Shown: positions 47,559 through 55,746 of the stretch, in pieces
Layout of the letters: every line of letters begins with the position of its first letter
How positions within the stretch are numbered: position 1 is the stretch's first letter
Source of the DNA: Clostridium sp. BJN0013
GTDB taxonomy: Bacteria; Bacillota; Clostridia; Clostridiales; Clostridiaceae
Reading direction: 5' to 3'
Assembly: GCF_040939125.1 (NCBI RefSeq)
Contig: NZ_CP162495.1
Location: 806,001-870,000, forward strand
Length of the DNA: 64,000 bases
Made by a program: the position numbers and the translations under genes
Notes under the pieces: generated by a model
Told to the model about the DNA's origin: nothing
What the model saw: only the letters and a program-made list of their open reading frames with translations
The model's database searches: none

Positions 47559-49250
47559 ATGAAGAAAAAAGGTAAAAAAATTTTATCTGCTTGCAGTATA
47601 GCATCATTATTAATAGCTAGTTCAACAGTTTCCATAAATGTAAAAGCTGCAGATCCATCATCTGATGGTGTAGACAGGCTGGGTGGTGCAGACAGGTATG
47701 AAACAGCAGCAAAGGTTGCACAGGCAGGGTGGCAGTCATCTGATTATGCAATACTGGCAAATGGAGAAGGGTATGCAGATGTCCTATGTGCTATTCCTCT
47801 GGCAAAAGCTAAGGATGCTCCGGTGCTGCTAACCACAGGAGGCAGTTTAAATGAAAATGCACTAAATGAATTAAAAAGCTTAGATGTTAAACATGTAATT
47901 GTAGTTGGAGGAACAGGGGTAGTATCAGATAATGTGATAAACAGCATAAAATCACAGGGAATATCTGATGTAGAAAGAATAGGTGGACAAGATAGGTATG
48001 AAACTTCTGTAAAAATAGCTGGGCGGCTAGGAGTTGTTACTAAGGCAACTATCGCCAACGGTGAAGGATATGCCGATGCACTTTCAGCAGGTCCTGCTGC
48101 AGCCATAGAAGGAATGCCAATACTTTTGACAAGAGGCACCAGTTTACCAGATGTAACAGTAAATTACATAAAATCACACTCTCAAATAACTAAAACTTAT
48201 GTAATAGGGGGGACTGCTTCTGTAAGTAATTCCATTGAAAATTCACTTCCATTTCCAAAGAGATTAGAAGGATCGGATAGATATGAAACAAATGTAGCAG
48301 TACTAACTGAATTTGCTTCAGATTTTAGTTTTAAAAATGTTTATATGGCGCTAGGAAATGGTCCAACAGGAAATGAATTTGCAGATGCCCTTATAGGAGG
48401 AGTTCTGGCAGCTAAGCTTAAAAATCCTCTCATAATAACTGGAAAAACTTTAAGTTCCTCTACCCTGAAGTTTATTGAGTCAAAAGGATATAAAGGATGT
48501 ACTCTTACAGTAATAGGTGGAACTGCTAATATACCTAATTCATTGGCTAATTATACAAATATTACTTCAATAGTAAAGGCTAACTCTTCTTATGAAGAAC
48601 TTGTAAGTAGTATAAATGGCAGTCAATACTTTACTATAGAGGATGATGACTCCAGTACTATAAATGTACAATTAAAGAAGGATAACGTAAATTCTATTGA
48701 AGGTATATTTGAAGAGGCTGAAGATAGATATAATAGTACAGGCAGTGTAGATGAACAGCAGATAAGAGACGATGTGGACAAAGTTAATGATAAATTGGAC
48801 ATACTATATAACAAAAATATAACAGTAAAAGTTGATGGAAGTACTAAAAGCTTAGCTGCATTTTTTGGAAGTTTGGGTTCTAGATATTTTGATAGTGAGG
48901 GTAAATTGGATGCAGATGCCATAGTAACTCAAATAGAGAAAAAGCTTGGAAGTACTTATGATTATAATGATTTTAGGACAGATTTGATTGAAAAAATAGA
49001 TTATTATTTTCATAATAATTCATCATCACCAGAAAGTTCATTAGATCTTAAAGTTATGGGATTTGAAGTAAATAGTATTAAAAAAGGAAATTCTGTTTTA
49101 TATAAATCTAACTACATTGCAAAAGTTGCTGCCAAAAAATTAGTACATTTATTGATGCCGGCTAAAGGAACCGATATTACAGGAACGTATACTATTTATG
49201 TAGATGGAAGTAGTTATGTTAGAGTAAAGGTTATTCCTAAAAGCAACTAA
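47559..49250 (+). CDS. CWB2-repeat surface protein, module copy 2
   Basis: 563 residues from ATG 47559 (AGGAGGGA upstream). Same plan as the gene at 40096: signal peptide, three CWB2 repeats (YADVLCAIPLAKAKDAPVLL, YADALSAGPAAAIEGMPILL, FADALIGGVLAAKLKNPLII), then the same C-terminal domain (AAFFGSLGSRYFDSEGKLDA). The Gly8 linker of copy 1 is absent; the domains join directly at LANYTNITS. The divergence shows the duplication is not recent. Function of the C-terminal domain unknown. Confidence 0.86.
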   Translation: MKKKGKKILSACSIASLLIASSTVSINVKAADPSSDGVDRLGGADRYETAAKVAQAGWQSSDYAILANGEGYADVLCAIPLAKAKDAPVLLTTGGSLNENALNELKSLDVKHVIVVGGTGVVSDNVINSIKSQGISDVERIGGQDRYETSVKIAGRLGVVTKATIANGEGYADALSAGPAAAIEGMPILLTRGTSLPDVTVNYIKSHSQITKTYVIGGTASVSNSIENSLPFPKRLEGSDRYETNVAVLTEFASDFSFKNVYMALGNGPTGNEFADALIGGVLAAKLKNPLIITGKTLSSSTLKFIESKGYKGCTLTVIGGTANIPNSLANYTNITSIVKANSSYEELVSSINGSQYFTIEDDDSSTINVQLKKDNVNSIEGIFEEAEDRYNSTGSVDEQQIRDDVDKVNDKLDILYNKNITVKVDGSTKSLAAFFGSLGSRYFDSEGKLDADAIVTQIEKKLGSTYDYNDFRTDLIEKIDYYFHNNSSSPESSLDLKVMGFEVNSIKKGNSVLYKSNYIAKVAAKKLVHLLMPAKGTDITGTYTIYVDGSSYVRVKVIPKSN

Positions 49251-49368
49251 ATAGGTACTAAATTATATATTAATTTAAGGTTAATTAAAGTATAGAACTC
49301 AGGTTTTTAATCTGAGTTCTATAATAAATTAGTTTAATAAAAAATTTTTAATAGAAAAGGAGTTATTC

Positions 49369-49876
49369 ATGATTAAAAAAATAAAATATTTTTAAATAGT
49401 GTACTAAGCATTTTTTAATAACATCAGTAAATGTGATTTTACCTAAAAGAGCATTTGCTGATTCTGAGAGGTTGTGGGGACAGGATAGATATGAAACTTC
49501 TGCAGCGGTATCAAAAAGTGGATGGACAACTTCCGATTATGTAATTCTTGCTAGTGGTGAAGATTATGCAGATGCTCTTTCCATAGCACCTATAGCTGCC
49601 AGTCAAAGTATTCCTATACTTTTAACTGTGGAAGAATCTCTTCCAGATGTAGTGAAGAGTTATATAAAAGAAATAATATCAGACGTTATAACAGTCGGGA
49701 ATAAATATTTGGAAGACTCCAGTTATGATTATAGTGAGGATGCGGAAAATATAAAGGCACTTTGTAACAGCCTTTCCAGTTCTGAAAAAGTTAGTCTTGA
49801 AAATGCTGTAATTGATGCTGGAATTAGTCTTTCAGATCTTATTACTCTAGCAGACAAATTAGGAATAAGTTTCTAA
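49369..49876 (+). pseudogene. CWB2 gene remnant, module copy 2 (second CWB2 gene)
   Basis: The counterpart of the gene at 41983, strongly decayed. One-base losses in the signal-peptide region produce an early stop (ATG 49369 reads to TAA). The body is open from about 49433, but two segments are gone: a fusion at YADAL joins the first CWB2 repeat to the second (ASGEDYADALSIAPIAASQ), and a second deletion joins KSYI to KEIISD, removing the third repeat and the linker. The helical end domain (YDYSEDAENIKALCNSLSSS) survives. Confidence 0.8.
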
Positions 49877-50029
49877 AAGTTATTGTACAAATATATGTTA
49901 TAATAAATAAGGAGTAATTAAAGATTTGTAATAAAAGTATGTGATTCAAAGGTGTTTGTAACTTTGCTTACAAATGAATTTAGATACTAGGATATGGTGG
50001 CAGAATTTTCAATTTTGGAGAGAAAAGAT

Positions 50030-51070
50030 ATGAAAAAATTAATAAAAAGTAAAAGAAATCTAGGCTTACTTATAATTATACTTTTAGCAGTGGCAATTTT
50101 TGCAAAACGTATTTTCTGGAATTCATCCTACAGTTCACCTGAGTACAAATTTTCAGTACAGCTTTTTGACAAAATAATTAAAGCCCAGAGTGAAGACTCT
50201 ACTGCAGAACTGACAAAAGATGAGGTAAATCAGATTATATGTCTGTACTTTAAAGAATATAGAAAAAATGATGTGGTAGTAAAATCAGTAGAGGCAGAAC
50301 TTGAAAATGACAGCATGAGGTTTTATGTACCTGTCAGCTATAAAGGACTAAATCTACTTTTGTGGTCTCAGGGCAGCATTTCCCTTGAAAATGATCATAT
50401 TAAATATACTCCTGCCTATTTTAAAGTAGGTAAAGTCACCCTGCCTAAATCCTATATTCTAAAAAAGTTGAGCCAAAAGTTAAAAAGTGGGGCAGATATT
50501 GAAGGAAACTCCATAGCAATTAATATTAAAGAACTTCCTGTAGGTATTAAGTCTATAAGTGTGAAAGATAAAAAGCTTCTGGTTACACTGGAAAAAAGAG
50601 AATTTAATATTGAAGATATATTAAAAGGAAAACTTAGTTCTATAAAAAATTTTATAGAGGATTCTTCTGCTATAAAGGAATCAAGTTCCTATACGAAAAT
50701 CAATAAAGGAAGTAATACTTCCAAAGTGAATAAAAAAAGCACAGAGAAAGATGCTGAAAGCAAAAATGATACTAGTGCATCAAGTCCAGTTTCTTCCCAA
50801 AAGCAGCAGGCACTTAATAGTGTAATAAGTGGATTAAATGCGGCTTCAGCTTCTGTCAGTACAGGGGCACAAAAGGCAGTTATATCACAGATGATATCTG
50901 TTGTAAGTAATATGAAAGACTCATCTTATAATCCATACTCAGAGGAAAGCAGTGTTAAGGCTGCTTATGGACAATTATCTCAAACTGAAAAAGCAGAATT
51001 AAAGGCTGCTGTATTTTCAAATGTAGACACGTCTCAGGTAAGTATACTGGCAGGTATGATAGGAAATTAA
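50030..51070 (+). CDS. YpmS-like membrane protein with CWB2-partner end domain
   Basis: 346 residues from ATG 50030 (GGAGAGAAAAG upstream). One N-terminal membrane helix (NLGLLIIILLAVAIFAKRIF), an outer domain of about 170 residues resembling YpmS/DUF2140 (PEYKFSVQLFDKII, LTKDEVNQIICLYFKEY, IKYTPAYFKVGKVTLPKS), a Ser/Lys linker, and an 83-residue helical end domain (YNPYSEESSVKAAYGQLSQT) that matches the end of the CWB2 proteins at 41983 and 49433. It is the last gene of the surface module and precedes the exopolysaccharide genes. Copy 1 of this gene is truncated at 43683. Confidence 0.65.
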   Translation: MKKLIKSKRNLGLLIIILLAVAIFAKRIFWNSSYSSPEYKFSVQLFDKIIKAQSEDSTAELTKDEVNQIICLYFKEYRKNDVVVKSVEAELENDSMRFYVPVSYKGLNLLLWSQGSISLENDHIKYTPAYFKVGKVTLPKSYILKKLSQKLKSGADIEGNSIAINIKELPVGIKSISVKDKKLLVTLEKREFNIEDILKGKLSSIKNFIEDSSAIKESSSYTKINKGSNTSKVNKKSTEKDAESKNDTSASSPVSSQKQQALNSVISGLNAASASVSTGAQKAVISQMISVVSNMKDSSYNPYSEESSVKAAYGQLSQTEKAELKAAVFSNVDTSQVSILAGMIGN

Positions 51071-51097
51071 TCAAAAATAAGGGGAGGAGATATACCC

Positions 51098-51784
51098 ATG
51101 CAGGAAGAAGAAATAACACTGGATCTTAGAGATTTTTACTATATATTAAAAAAGAGAAGGATGCTTATTGCAATAGTGACAGTGGTGTGTACTTTAGTGG
51201 CAGGTATTTTGAGTTTTTTCATAATAAAACCTACCTATGAGGCAACTACCACTATAATTATAGGAAAACCTGAAAGTGATGGAAAGGACAGCACTCAATA
51301 CAATGATGTAATGATGTATCAAAATTTAGTAAAAACCTATGCTAAAATTGCATCCTCCAATACTGTTATGGAAAGTACAAGCAATAAGCTGAAGGGTACT
51401 ATTGGAGTTGGGGAACTTAAGAAGAAGATTTCTGCTGCACCTCAGGAGGGTACTCAGATTTTACAAATAACGGGACAAAGTAAAGATCCTAAACAGGCTG
51501 TAAATATGGTAAATGCAGTAGTGCAGGCTTTTGTATCTGAATCTAAAAGAGTATTTCCTACAGGAGGAGATATACAGGTTATGGATAAGGTTCAATTTCC
51601 AGATAAACCTATAAAGCCTAAAAAGGCATTAAACATGGCTATTGCATTTTTTGTTGGATTGATGGCTTCTGTAGGGTTTTCCTTTATGCTGGAATGTATG
51701 GATAATACCATAAAGACAGAAGAAGATGTAGCAAGATATTTAGACATGCCTATAATAGGTATAATACCTAGAGGAGAAGTTTAG
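51098..51784 (+). CDS. Polysaccharide chain-length regulator / tyrosine-kinase modulator (Wzz, YveK type)
   Basis: A 228-residue membrane protein with two helices near the ends (about 23-44 and 180-202) and an outer domain between them. The proline-rich PDKPIKPKKALN before the second helix is the family hallmark. In firmicutes it is separate from, and activates, the cytoplasmic tyrosine kinase, which is encoded two genes on. Ribosome site GGGGAGGAGA. It opens the exopolysaccharide locus. Confidence 0.92.
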   Translation: MQEEEITLDLRDFYYILKKRRMLIAIVTVVCTLVAGILSFFIIKPTYEATTTIIIGKPESDGKDSTQYNDVMMYQNLVKTYAKIASSNTVMESTSNKLKGTIGVGELKKKISAAPQEGTQILQITGQSKDPKQAVNMVNAVVQAFVSESKRVFPTGGDIQVMDKVQFPDKPIKPKKALNMAIAFFVGLMASVGFSFMLECMDNTIKTEEDVARYLDMPIIGIIPRGEV

Positions 51785-51785
51785 A

Positions 51786-51893
51786 CAATTCACAATTGGC
51801 CATTCACAATGCACAATGAATGAAAGATGATTTTTCTACGAAAAATCTACATTAATTGTGAAATGTAAATTGTGAATTGTGAGTTGAAAAAGA
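51786..51893. repeat. Intergenic palindromic element, copy 3
   Basis: Arms built from ACAATTCACAATTGGCCATT-type repeats and the complementary AATTGTGAATTGTGAGTTG; core GATGATTTTTCTACGAAAAA. It fills the space between the stop of the preceding gene and the ribosome site (GAGGTGAAAG) of the next. Confidence 0.75.
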
Positions 51894-51906
51894 TTGAGGT
51901 GAAAGT

Positions 51907-52674
51907 ATGGTAGATATACACAGCCACATACTTCCAGGGGTAGATGATGGTTCAAAATCCATGGATGAAACCTTGAAAATGCTTAAACTTGCGGAATTGG
52001 ATGGAGTAAAAACCATAGTGGCAACTCCACATTTTTATAGGGGATACTATGAAAATAGTTACGAGGACATAATGAAGTTAGGTCAGCAGGTGAGAAGTGC
52101 AGCAAAGAAAGCAAATATAGCTGTAAATATTGTTTTGGGTCAGGAAGTATTTTTAGATAAATATATCCTGAAGGATTATAAATTGGGGAAAGTAGGATGT
52201 ATTGAAGGAACTGATTATATTCTGGTAGAGTTTCCTATGACTGTGCTGCTAAAGGATGCTTTAGATATTATATATGAACTTCAAGTTATGGGAATACGGC
52301 CAATTTTAGCTCATCCTGAAAGGTATAAGTATATTATAGATAAGCCTTCTAAAATAAATGAATTTTTAGATGAAAGATGTTTGTTACAAATAAATACCGG
52401 AAGCATAAAAGGGATTTTTGGAAAAAAAGTAAAAAGTACTGCAGAAATTTTAATAAGCAGCGGAGTTTGCAGTTTTATAGCTTCTGATGCTCATTCTACA
52501 ACAGGGAGAAGTCCGGGTATTAGTGAGGCCCTTAAAATTGCTGCTGAATTTAAAAGCGGTATATTTGAAATGCTACAAAGTAATTGTGAAAGATTGTTAA
52601 AAAATCAATTTATAGAATTTGTTAGTGAAAGAATAAAAGAAAGAAAAAGTATATTTAAGTTTTTAAAAAAATGA
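51907..52674 (+). CDS. Tyrosine-protein phosphatase, PHP type (CpsB/YwqE)
   Basis: A 255-residue metal-dependent phosphatase. PHP-fold metal ligands are visible in MVDIHSHILPGVDDG, ATPHFYRGYY, LGQEVFLD, PILAHPERYKYI and FIASDAHSTTGRSP. It removes phosphate from the tyrosine tail of the kinase encoded next, which regulates polysaccharide export. Ribosome site GAGGTGAAAG. Operon with the genes on either side. Confidence 0.93.
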   Translation: MVDIHSHILPGVDDGSKSMDETLKMLKLAELDGVKTIVATPHFYRGYYENSYEDIMKLGQQVRSAAKKANIAVNIVLGQEVFLDKYILKDYKLGKVGCIEGTDYILVEFPMTVLLKDALDIIYELQVMGIRPILAHPERYKYIIDKPSKINEFLDERCLLQINTGSIKGIFGKKVKSTAEILISSGVCSFIASDAHSTTGRSPGISEALKIAAEFKSGIFEMLQSNCERLLKNQFIEFVSERIKERKSIFKFLKK

Positions 52675-52708
52675 GAGTATTATTTGAGATATAAATGGAG
52701 TGAAGATA

Positions 52709-53434
52709 ATGGAAAAACCCGATATTGTTACCGTAAAGAATCCTAAAGTTCCTATTGCAGAAGCTTATAGAACTTTAAGAACCAATATTCAGTTCTCTTC
52801 TTTTGATAAGAAGATACAGACCATAATGCTGACAAGCTCCGTGCCGGGAGAAGGAAAATCTACAACCTGTTCTAATCTGGCAGTAGTTATGGCAGAGTCA
52901 GGTGCCAGAACTATTCTAGTAGACTGCGATGAGAGAAAGCCAAGGTTACATAAAATATTTTTTGTTTCAAATGAAAAAGGACTATCCGATGTTTTAGCAG
53001 GAAAAGTTGAATTTGAAGAGGTTGTCAAAGAAACTGTAATAGAAAATTTAAAGCTTTTAACTTCAGGGACACGTCCCCCAAACCCTTCGGAACTTTTGGC
53101 TTCTAAAAAAATGGAGACTTTTTTAGAAAGCTTAAAGGATAAATTTGAATACATAATAATAGACACCCCACCTGTAGTGGCGGTAACAGATGCCCAGCTT
53201 TTAGCGCGTTGTGCAGATGGATGTATTCTTGTAGTGGCATCTTCTCAGGTAGAAAGGGAGGCTGCAGTGCGGGCAAAAGAGCTTTTGTTAAAAGTAAATG
53301 CCAATATATTAGGTATTGTTTTAAATAAGCTGGAAGTAAGGGAAAAGGGTTATTATGGTTATTATTATCAGTACTACTATAATGATGGGCACAGTAAAAC
53401 TAATGACCATAAGAAGGAAAATAAAAAGAAATAA
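52709..53434 (+). CDS. Bacterial tyrosine kinase (CpsD/YwqD type)
   Basis: A 241-residue P-loop kinase: Walker A PGEGKSTTCSN, Walker A' RTILVDCDERKP, Walker B YIIIDTPPV, and a C-terminal tyrosine cluster (KGYYGYYYQYYYNDG) that is the autophosphorylation site. Together with the chain-length regulator and PHP phosphatase it forms the standard control triad of exopolysaccharide synthesis. ATG 52709 with TGGAG upstream is preferred over an in-frame GTG at 52700. A terminator follows. Confidence 0.93.
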   Translation: MEKPDIVTVKNPKVPIAEAYRTLRTNIQFSSFDKKIQTIMLTSSVPGEGKSTTCSNLAVVMAESGARTILVDCDERKPRLHKIFFVSNEKGLSDVLAGKVEFEEVVKETVIENLKLLTSGTRPPNPSELLASKKMETFLESLKDKFEYIIIDTPPVVAVTDAQLLARCADGCILVVASSQVEREAAVRAKELLLKVNANILGIVLNKLEVREKGYYGYYYQYYYNDGHSKTNDHKKENKKK

Positions 53435-53444
53435 TAATGCATGC

Positions 53445-53485
53445 AAAAAGGTAAAGGTTTTATTGTACTTTACCTTTTTTATTTT
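53445..53485 (+). terminator. Terminator after the tyrosine kinase gene
   Basis: AAAAAGGTAAAG pairs with CTTTACCTTTTT (53468-53479), followed by TATTTTTT. Confidence 0.9.
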
Positions 53486-53537
53486 TTGCCTATTTTTAAA
53501 AAGCTGCATATATACTATGTGAAGGGAGATGATTTAA

Positions 53538-53762
53538 ATGGCTGCAAGTTCAACCTTACTGGAAACTTCTATAATATTAAGCTACAATGACGGCCTAGAT
53601 GCACAGGGGAAAGAAATAATTAAGAAGCAAAGTTTTTCAAATGTAAAAATAACTGCTCCTATCCAGGATATCTACGATGTTGCTAAGGAAATAGAAAAGC
53701 TTCTTGGAAAGACAATAGATGAAATTGTAAGGCAGGATGAAAGTGCTATAACAAATGTTTAA
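53538..53762 (+). CDS. DUF1659 family small protein
   Basis: A 74-residue protein that fits DUF1659: NDGLDAQGKEIIKKQSFSNV followed by APIQDIYDVAKEIEKLLGK. These small proteins usually occur beside a DUF2922 protein, as here, and often near YvrJ and a sigma factor. Function unknown. Ribosome site AAGGGAGATG. Confidence 0.82.
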   Translation: MAASSTLLETSIILSYNDGLDAQGKEIIKKQSFSNVKITAPIQDIYDVAKEIEKLLGKTIDEIVRQDESAITNV

Positions 53763-53905
53763 TACAATGCACAATGCACAATTAACAATTCACAATTAAT
53801 GATGATTTTTCTCTGAAAAATCTATAATATAGATTTTCTGAAGCGTAGCGGAAGAAAATCCTCCACAATTGTGAATTGTGAATCGTAAACTGTGAATTGA
53901 AAAAA
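53763..53905. repeat. Intergenic palindromic element, copy 4
   Basis: Arms CAATGCACAATGCACAATTA and the complementary CACAATTGTGAATTGTGAAT; core TGATTTTTCTCTGAAAAATC, ATAGATTTTCTGAAGCG and GGAAGAAAATCCTCC. Begins directly after the stop of the DUF1659 gene and ends at the ribosome site of the DUF2922 gene. Confidence 0.8.
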
Positions 53906-53920
53906 AGGGTGGTGAAAATC

Positions 53921-54139
53921 ATGAGTAGGGCACTAGTTATGAGTTTCTTAACTGAAGAAGGCAAAAAGACTTCTATAAGGGTTTCTAATGTGAAAGACAA
54001 TTTAACGGACCAGGAAGTAAAAACTGCCATGGAAATAATTATTGCAAAAAATATATTTACCTCAAAGAATGGGGATTTACAAGCCATAGATTCAGCTCAT
54101 ATATTAGAAAGTTCAACTACGGAACTCGAAGTAAAATAA
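53921..54139 (+). CDS. DUF2922 family small protein
   Basis: A 72-residue protein starting MSRALVMSFLTEEGKKTSIR and containing VKDNLTDQEVKTAMEIIIAKNIF, as in DUF2922. It pairs with the DUF1659 gene upstream. The ATG at 53921 behind GGGTGGTG is preferred over an upstream in-frame TTG. Function unknown. Confidence 0.8.
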   Translation: MSRALVMSFLTEEGKKTSIRVSNVKDNLTDQEVKTAMEIIIAKNIFTSKNGDLQAIDSAHILESSTTELEVK

Positions 54140-54141
54140 TA

Positions 54142-54280
54142 TAATTGACAGTTGACAATTGAGAATTGACAATTGATGAGGATTTTTCTACGAAAAATCT
54201 ATATTATAGATTTTCTGGAGCACAGCGGAGGAAAATCCACCGAAATTGTCAATTGTACATTGTCAATTGTCAATTGAATA
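54142..54280. repeat. Intergenic palindromic element, copy 5
   Basis: Arms TTGACAGTTGACAATTGAGA and the complementary TTGTCAATTGTCAATTGAAT; core GAGGATTTTTCTACGAAAAA, TAGATTTTCTGGAGC and GGAGGAAAATCC. Nearly the same core as copy 4 but with different arms. Begins right after the DUF2922 stop codon. Confidence 0.8.
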
Positions 54281-54390
54281 AATATGCACAAAAATTGCAA
54301 TTTATAATACAATATTAGAAAACAAAAAATAGTTAAATGTAAAATTACTAAAGAATTCACAGGATATAAATTTTATGGGAGGACAAAATA

Positions 54391-55038
54391 ATGTGTGGTT
54401 TCAAAAGCGGAACTGTAATGGACAAACGCCATGAAATCAAAGAAAATACAAACTATAATTTACCCAAAATATCCCGCCTTGAAAATTTACTGAAGAAGGC
54501 AAAAAGTGGCGACAAAATCGCAGTAGAGGAAATTTGTAAAAAATTTAATGGAATGATTATAAGTCTATGCAGATTTATTTATATAAATGGATACACCATG
54601 GAAGACATGATACAAGAAGGAAGAGTTTCCCTTATAAAGGCAATTCACAGTTATGATTTAAATTCAAAATATCCTTTTCCTGCTTATGCTAAAAGTGCTG
54701 TAAAGAAAAATTTCCACTGGAAGATAAGGAATAATACAAGAAAACCCAGATGCTGCAGTATTCATAGTTGTAACAGCCAGGGAAATGAACTCTCAGACAT
54801 GATACCATCTACAGAAAATATTGAAGAGGATTTTATAAAAAAGCAGTATAAAATCAAGCTCCGGGAAGCCATTGAAAAGCTTCCTGAAGAAAAAAGAGAT
54901 ATAATAATCTGGTATCATATACTGGAAAAGGACTTAAAAGAATATGCGATAAGAAAGGGAATAGCTTATAGAACAGCAGTTTATAAAAAGAAAAAAGCTC
55001 TTGACAGTTTGAAGGAGTATTTAAAAGATTATGTATAG
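54391..55038 (+). CDS. Sigma-70-family RNA polymerase sigma factor
   Basis: A 215-residue sigma factor: region 2 about residues 30-110 (GYTMEDMIQEGRVSLIKAIHSYD is the -10 recognition and core-binding part) and a region 4 helix-turn-helix at the end (LEKDLKEYAIRKGIAYRTAVYKKKKAL). It is compact and lacks regions 1 and 3. The link with DUF1659/DUF2922 genes recurs in clostridia, but the regulon is unknown; the tandem promoters just downstream look like sigma-A, not a special class. Ribosome site GGGAGGAC. Confidence 0.88.
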   Translation: MCGFKSGTVMDKRHEIKENTNYNLPKISRLENLLKKAKSGDKIAVEEICKKFNGMIISLCRFIYINGYTMEDMIQEGRVSLIKAIHSYDLNSKYPFPAYAKSAVKKNFHWKIRNNTRKPRCCSIHSCNSQGNELSDMIPSTENIEEDFIKKQYKIKLREAIEKLPEEKRDIIIWYHILEKDLKEYAIRKGIAYRTAVYKKKKALDSLKEYLKDYV

Positions 55039-55039
55039 T

Positions 55040-55216
55040 TTTGGAAGTTGAGAGTTAAGAGTTAAAATTTAAGAGTAAATGAAGATTTTTCTACCAAAAA
55101 TCTAAAATTAAGAAGTATTGAAACAAAGTTTTCAATGCCTCTATATTTTTCCAAATTTTCTGGAGTACAGCTCGAGAAAATTATTCCATAATTGTAAATT
55201 GTAAACTGAATATAGT
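55040..55216. repeat. Intergenic palindromic element, copy 6
   Basis: Arms GAGAGTTAAGAGTTAAAATT and (diverged) ATAATTGTAAATTGTAAACT; core GAAGATTTTTCTACCAAAAA, GTATTGAAACAAAGTTTTCA, TTTTCTGGAGTACAGCTCGA. It begins two bases after the sigma-factor stop and shares the GAAACAAAGTTT insert with copy 1. Confidence 0.7.
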
Positions 55217-55285
55217 TGGTCTAAGTTACCAGATATCTTATTTATTAAAAAGCTTTAAGGTTGTTGGATAAAAGTATATAATAAA

Positions 55286-55725
55286 AACAATTATGATATT
55301 ATAATAATAACAATAAATATTACGTGAATATTGTAAAAAATATGGTTTTAATCTTGTTTATTATCAATTATGATATTATAATAATGACAATTAATATTAT
55401 GTGAATATTGTATAAAACATGATTTTAATTTTGTTTGTTAACAATTATGATATTATAATAATAATAATGAATATTATGTGAATATTGTAAAAAATATGGT
55501 TTTAATCTTGCTTATTACCAATTATGGTATTATAATAATGGCAATGAATTTATATGAATATTGTAAAAAATATGGTTTTAATCTTGCTTATTACCAATTA
55601 TGGTATTATAATAATGGCAATGAATATTATATAATATTGTAAAAAATATGGTTTTAATCTTGCTTATTACCAATTATGGTATTATAATAATGGCAATGAA
55701 TATTATGTGAATATTGCAAAAAATG
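55286..55725 (+). repeat. Six tandem 77-bp repeats carrying promoters
   Basis: The TATAAT hexamer recurs at 55300, 55377, 55454, 55531, 55607 and 55683, a period of 76-77 bases. Each unit continues AATATTGTAAAAAATATGGT and TTTAATCTTG. In units 2-6 TTGTTT or TTGCTT stands exactly 17 bases before TATAAT; in unit 1 that -35 is lost. The last three units are almost identical, so the array was recently expanded or homogenised. It is non-coding and leads directly into the exopolysaccharide biosynthesis genes. Confidence 0.9.
55660..55688 (+). promoter_or_regulatory. Sigma-A promoter nearest the sugar transferase gene
   Basis: TTGCTT (55660-55665), 17 bases, TATAAT (55683-55688), in the last unit of the tandem array. 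The -10 is consensus and carries an upstream TGG (TGGTATTATAAT). It is about 60 bases before the TTG start at 55747. Confidence 0.75.
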
Positions 55726-55746
55726 ATTTATTAGGAGGGATAACTA

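Noticed and set aside
55286-55725. CRISPR-like array of direct repeats
   Set aside because: Repeats are 76-77 bases long with no separate unique spacers, and no cas gene is present; the units are whole promoters.
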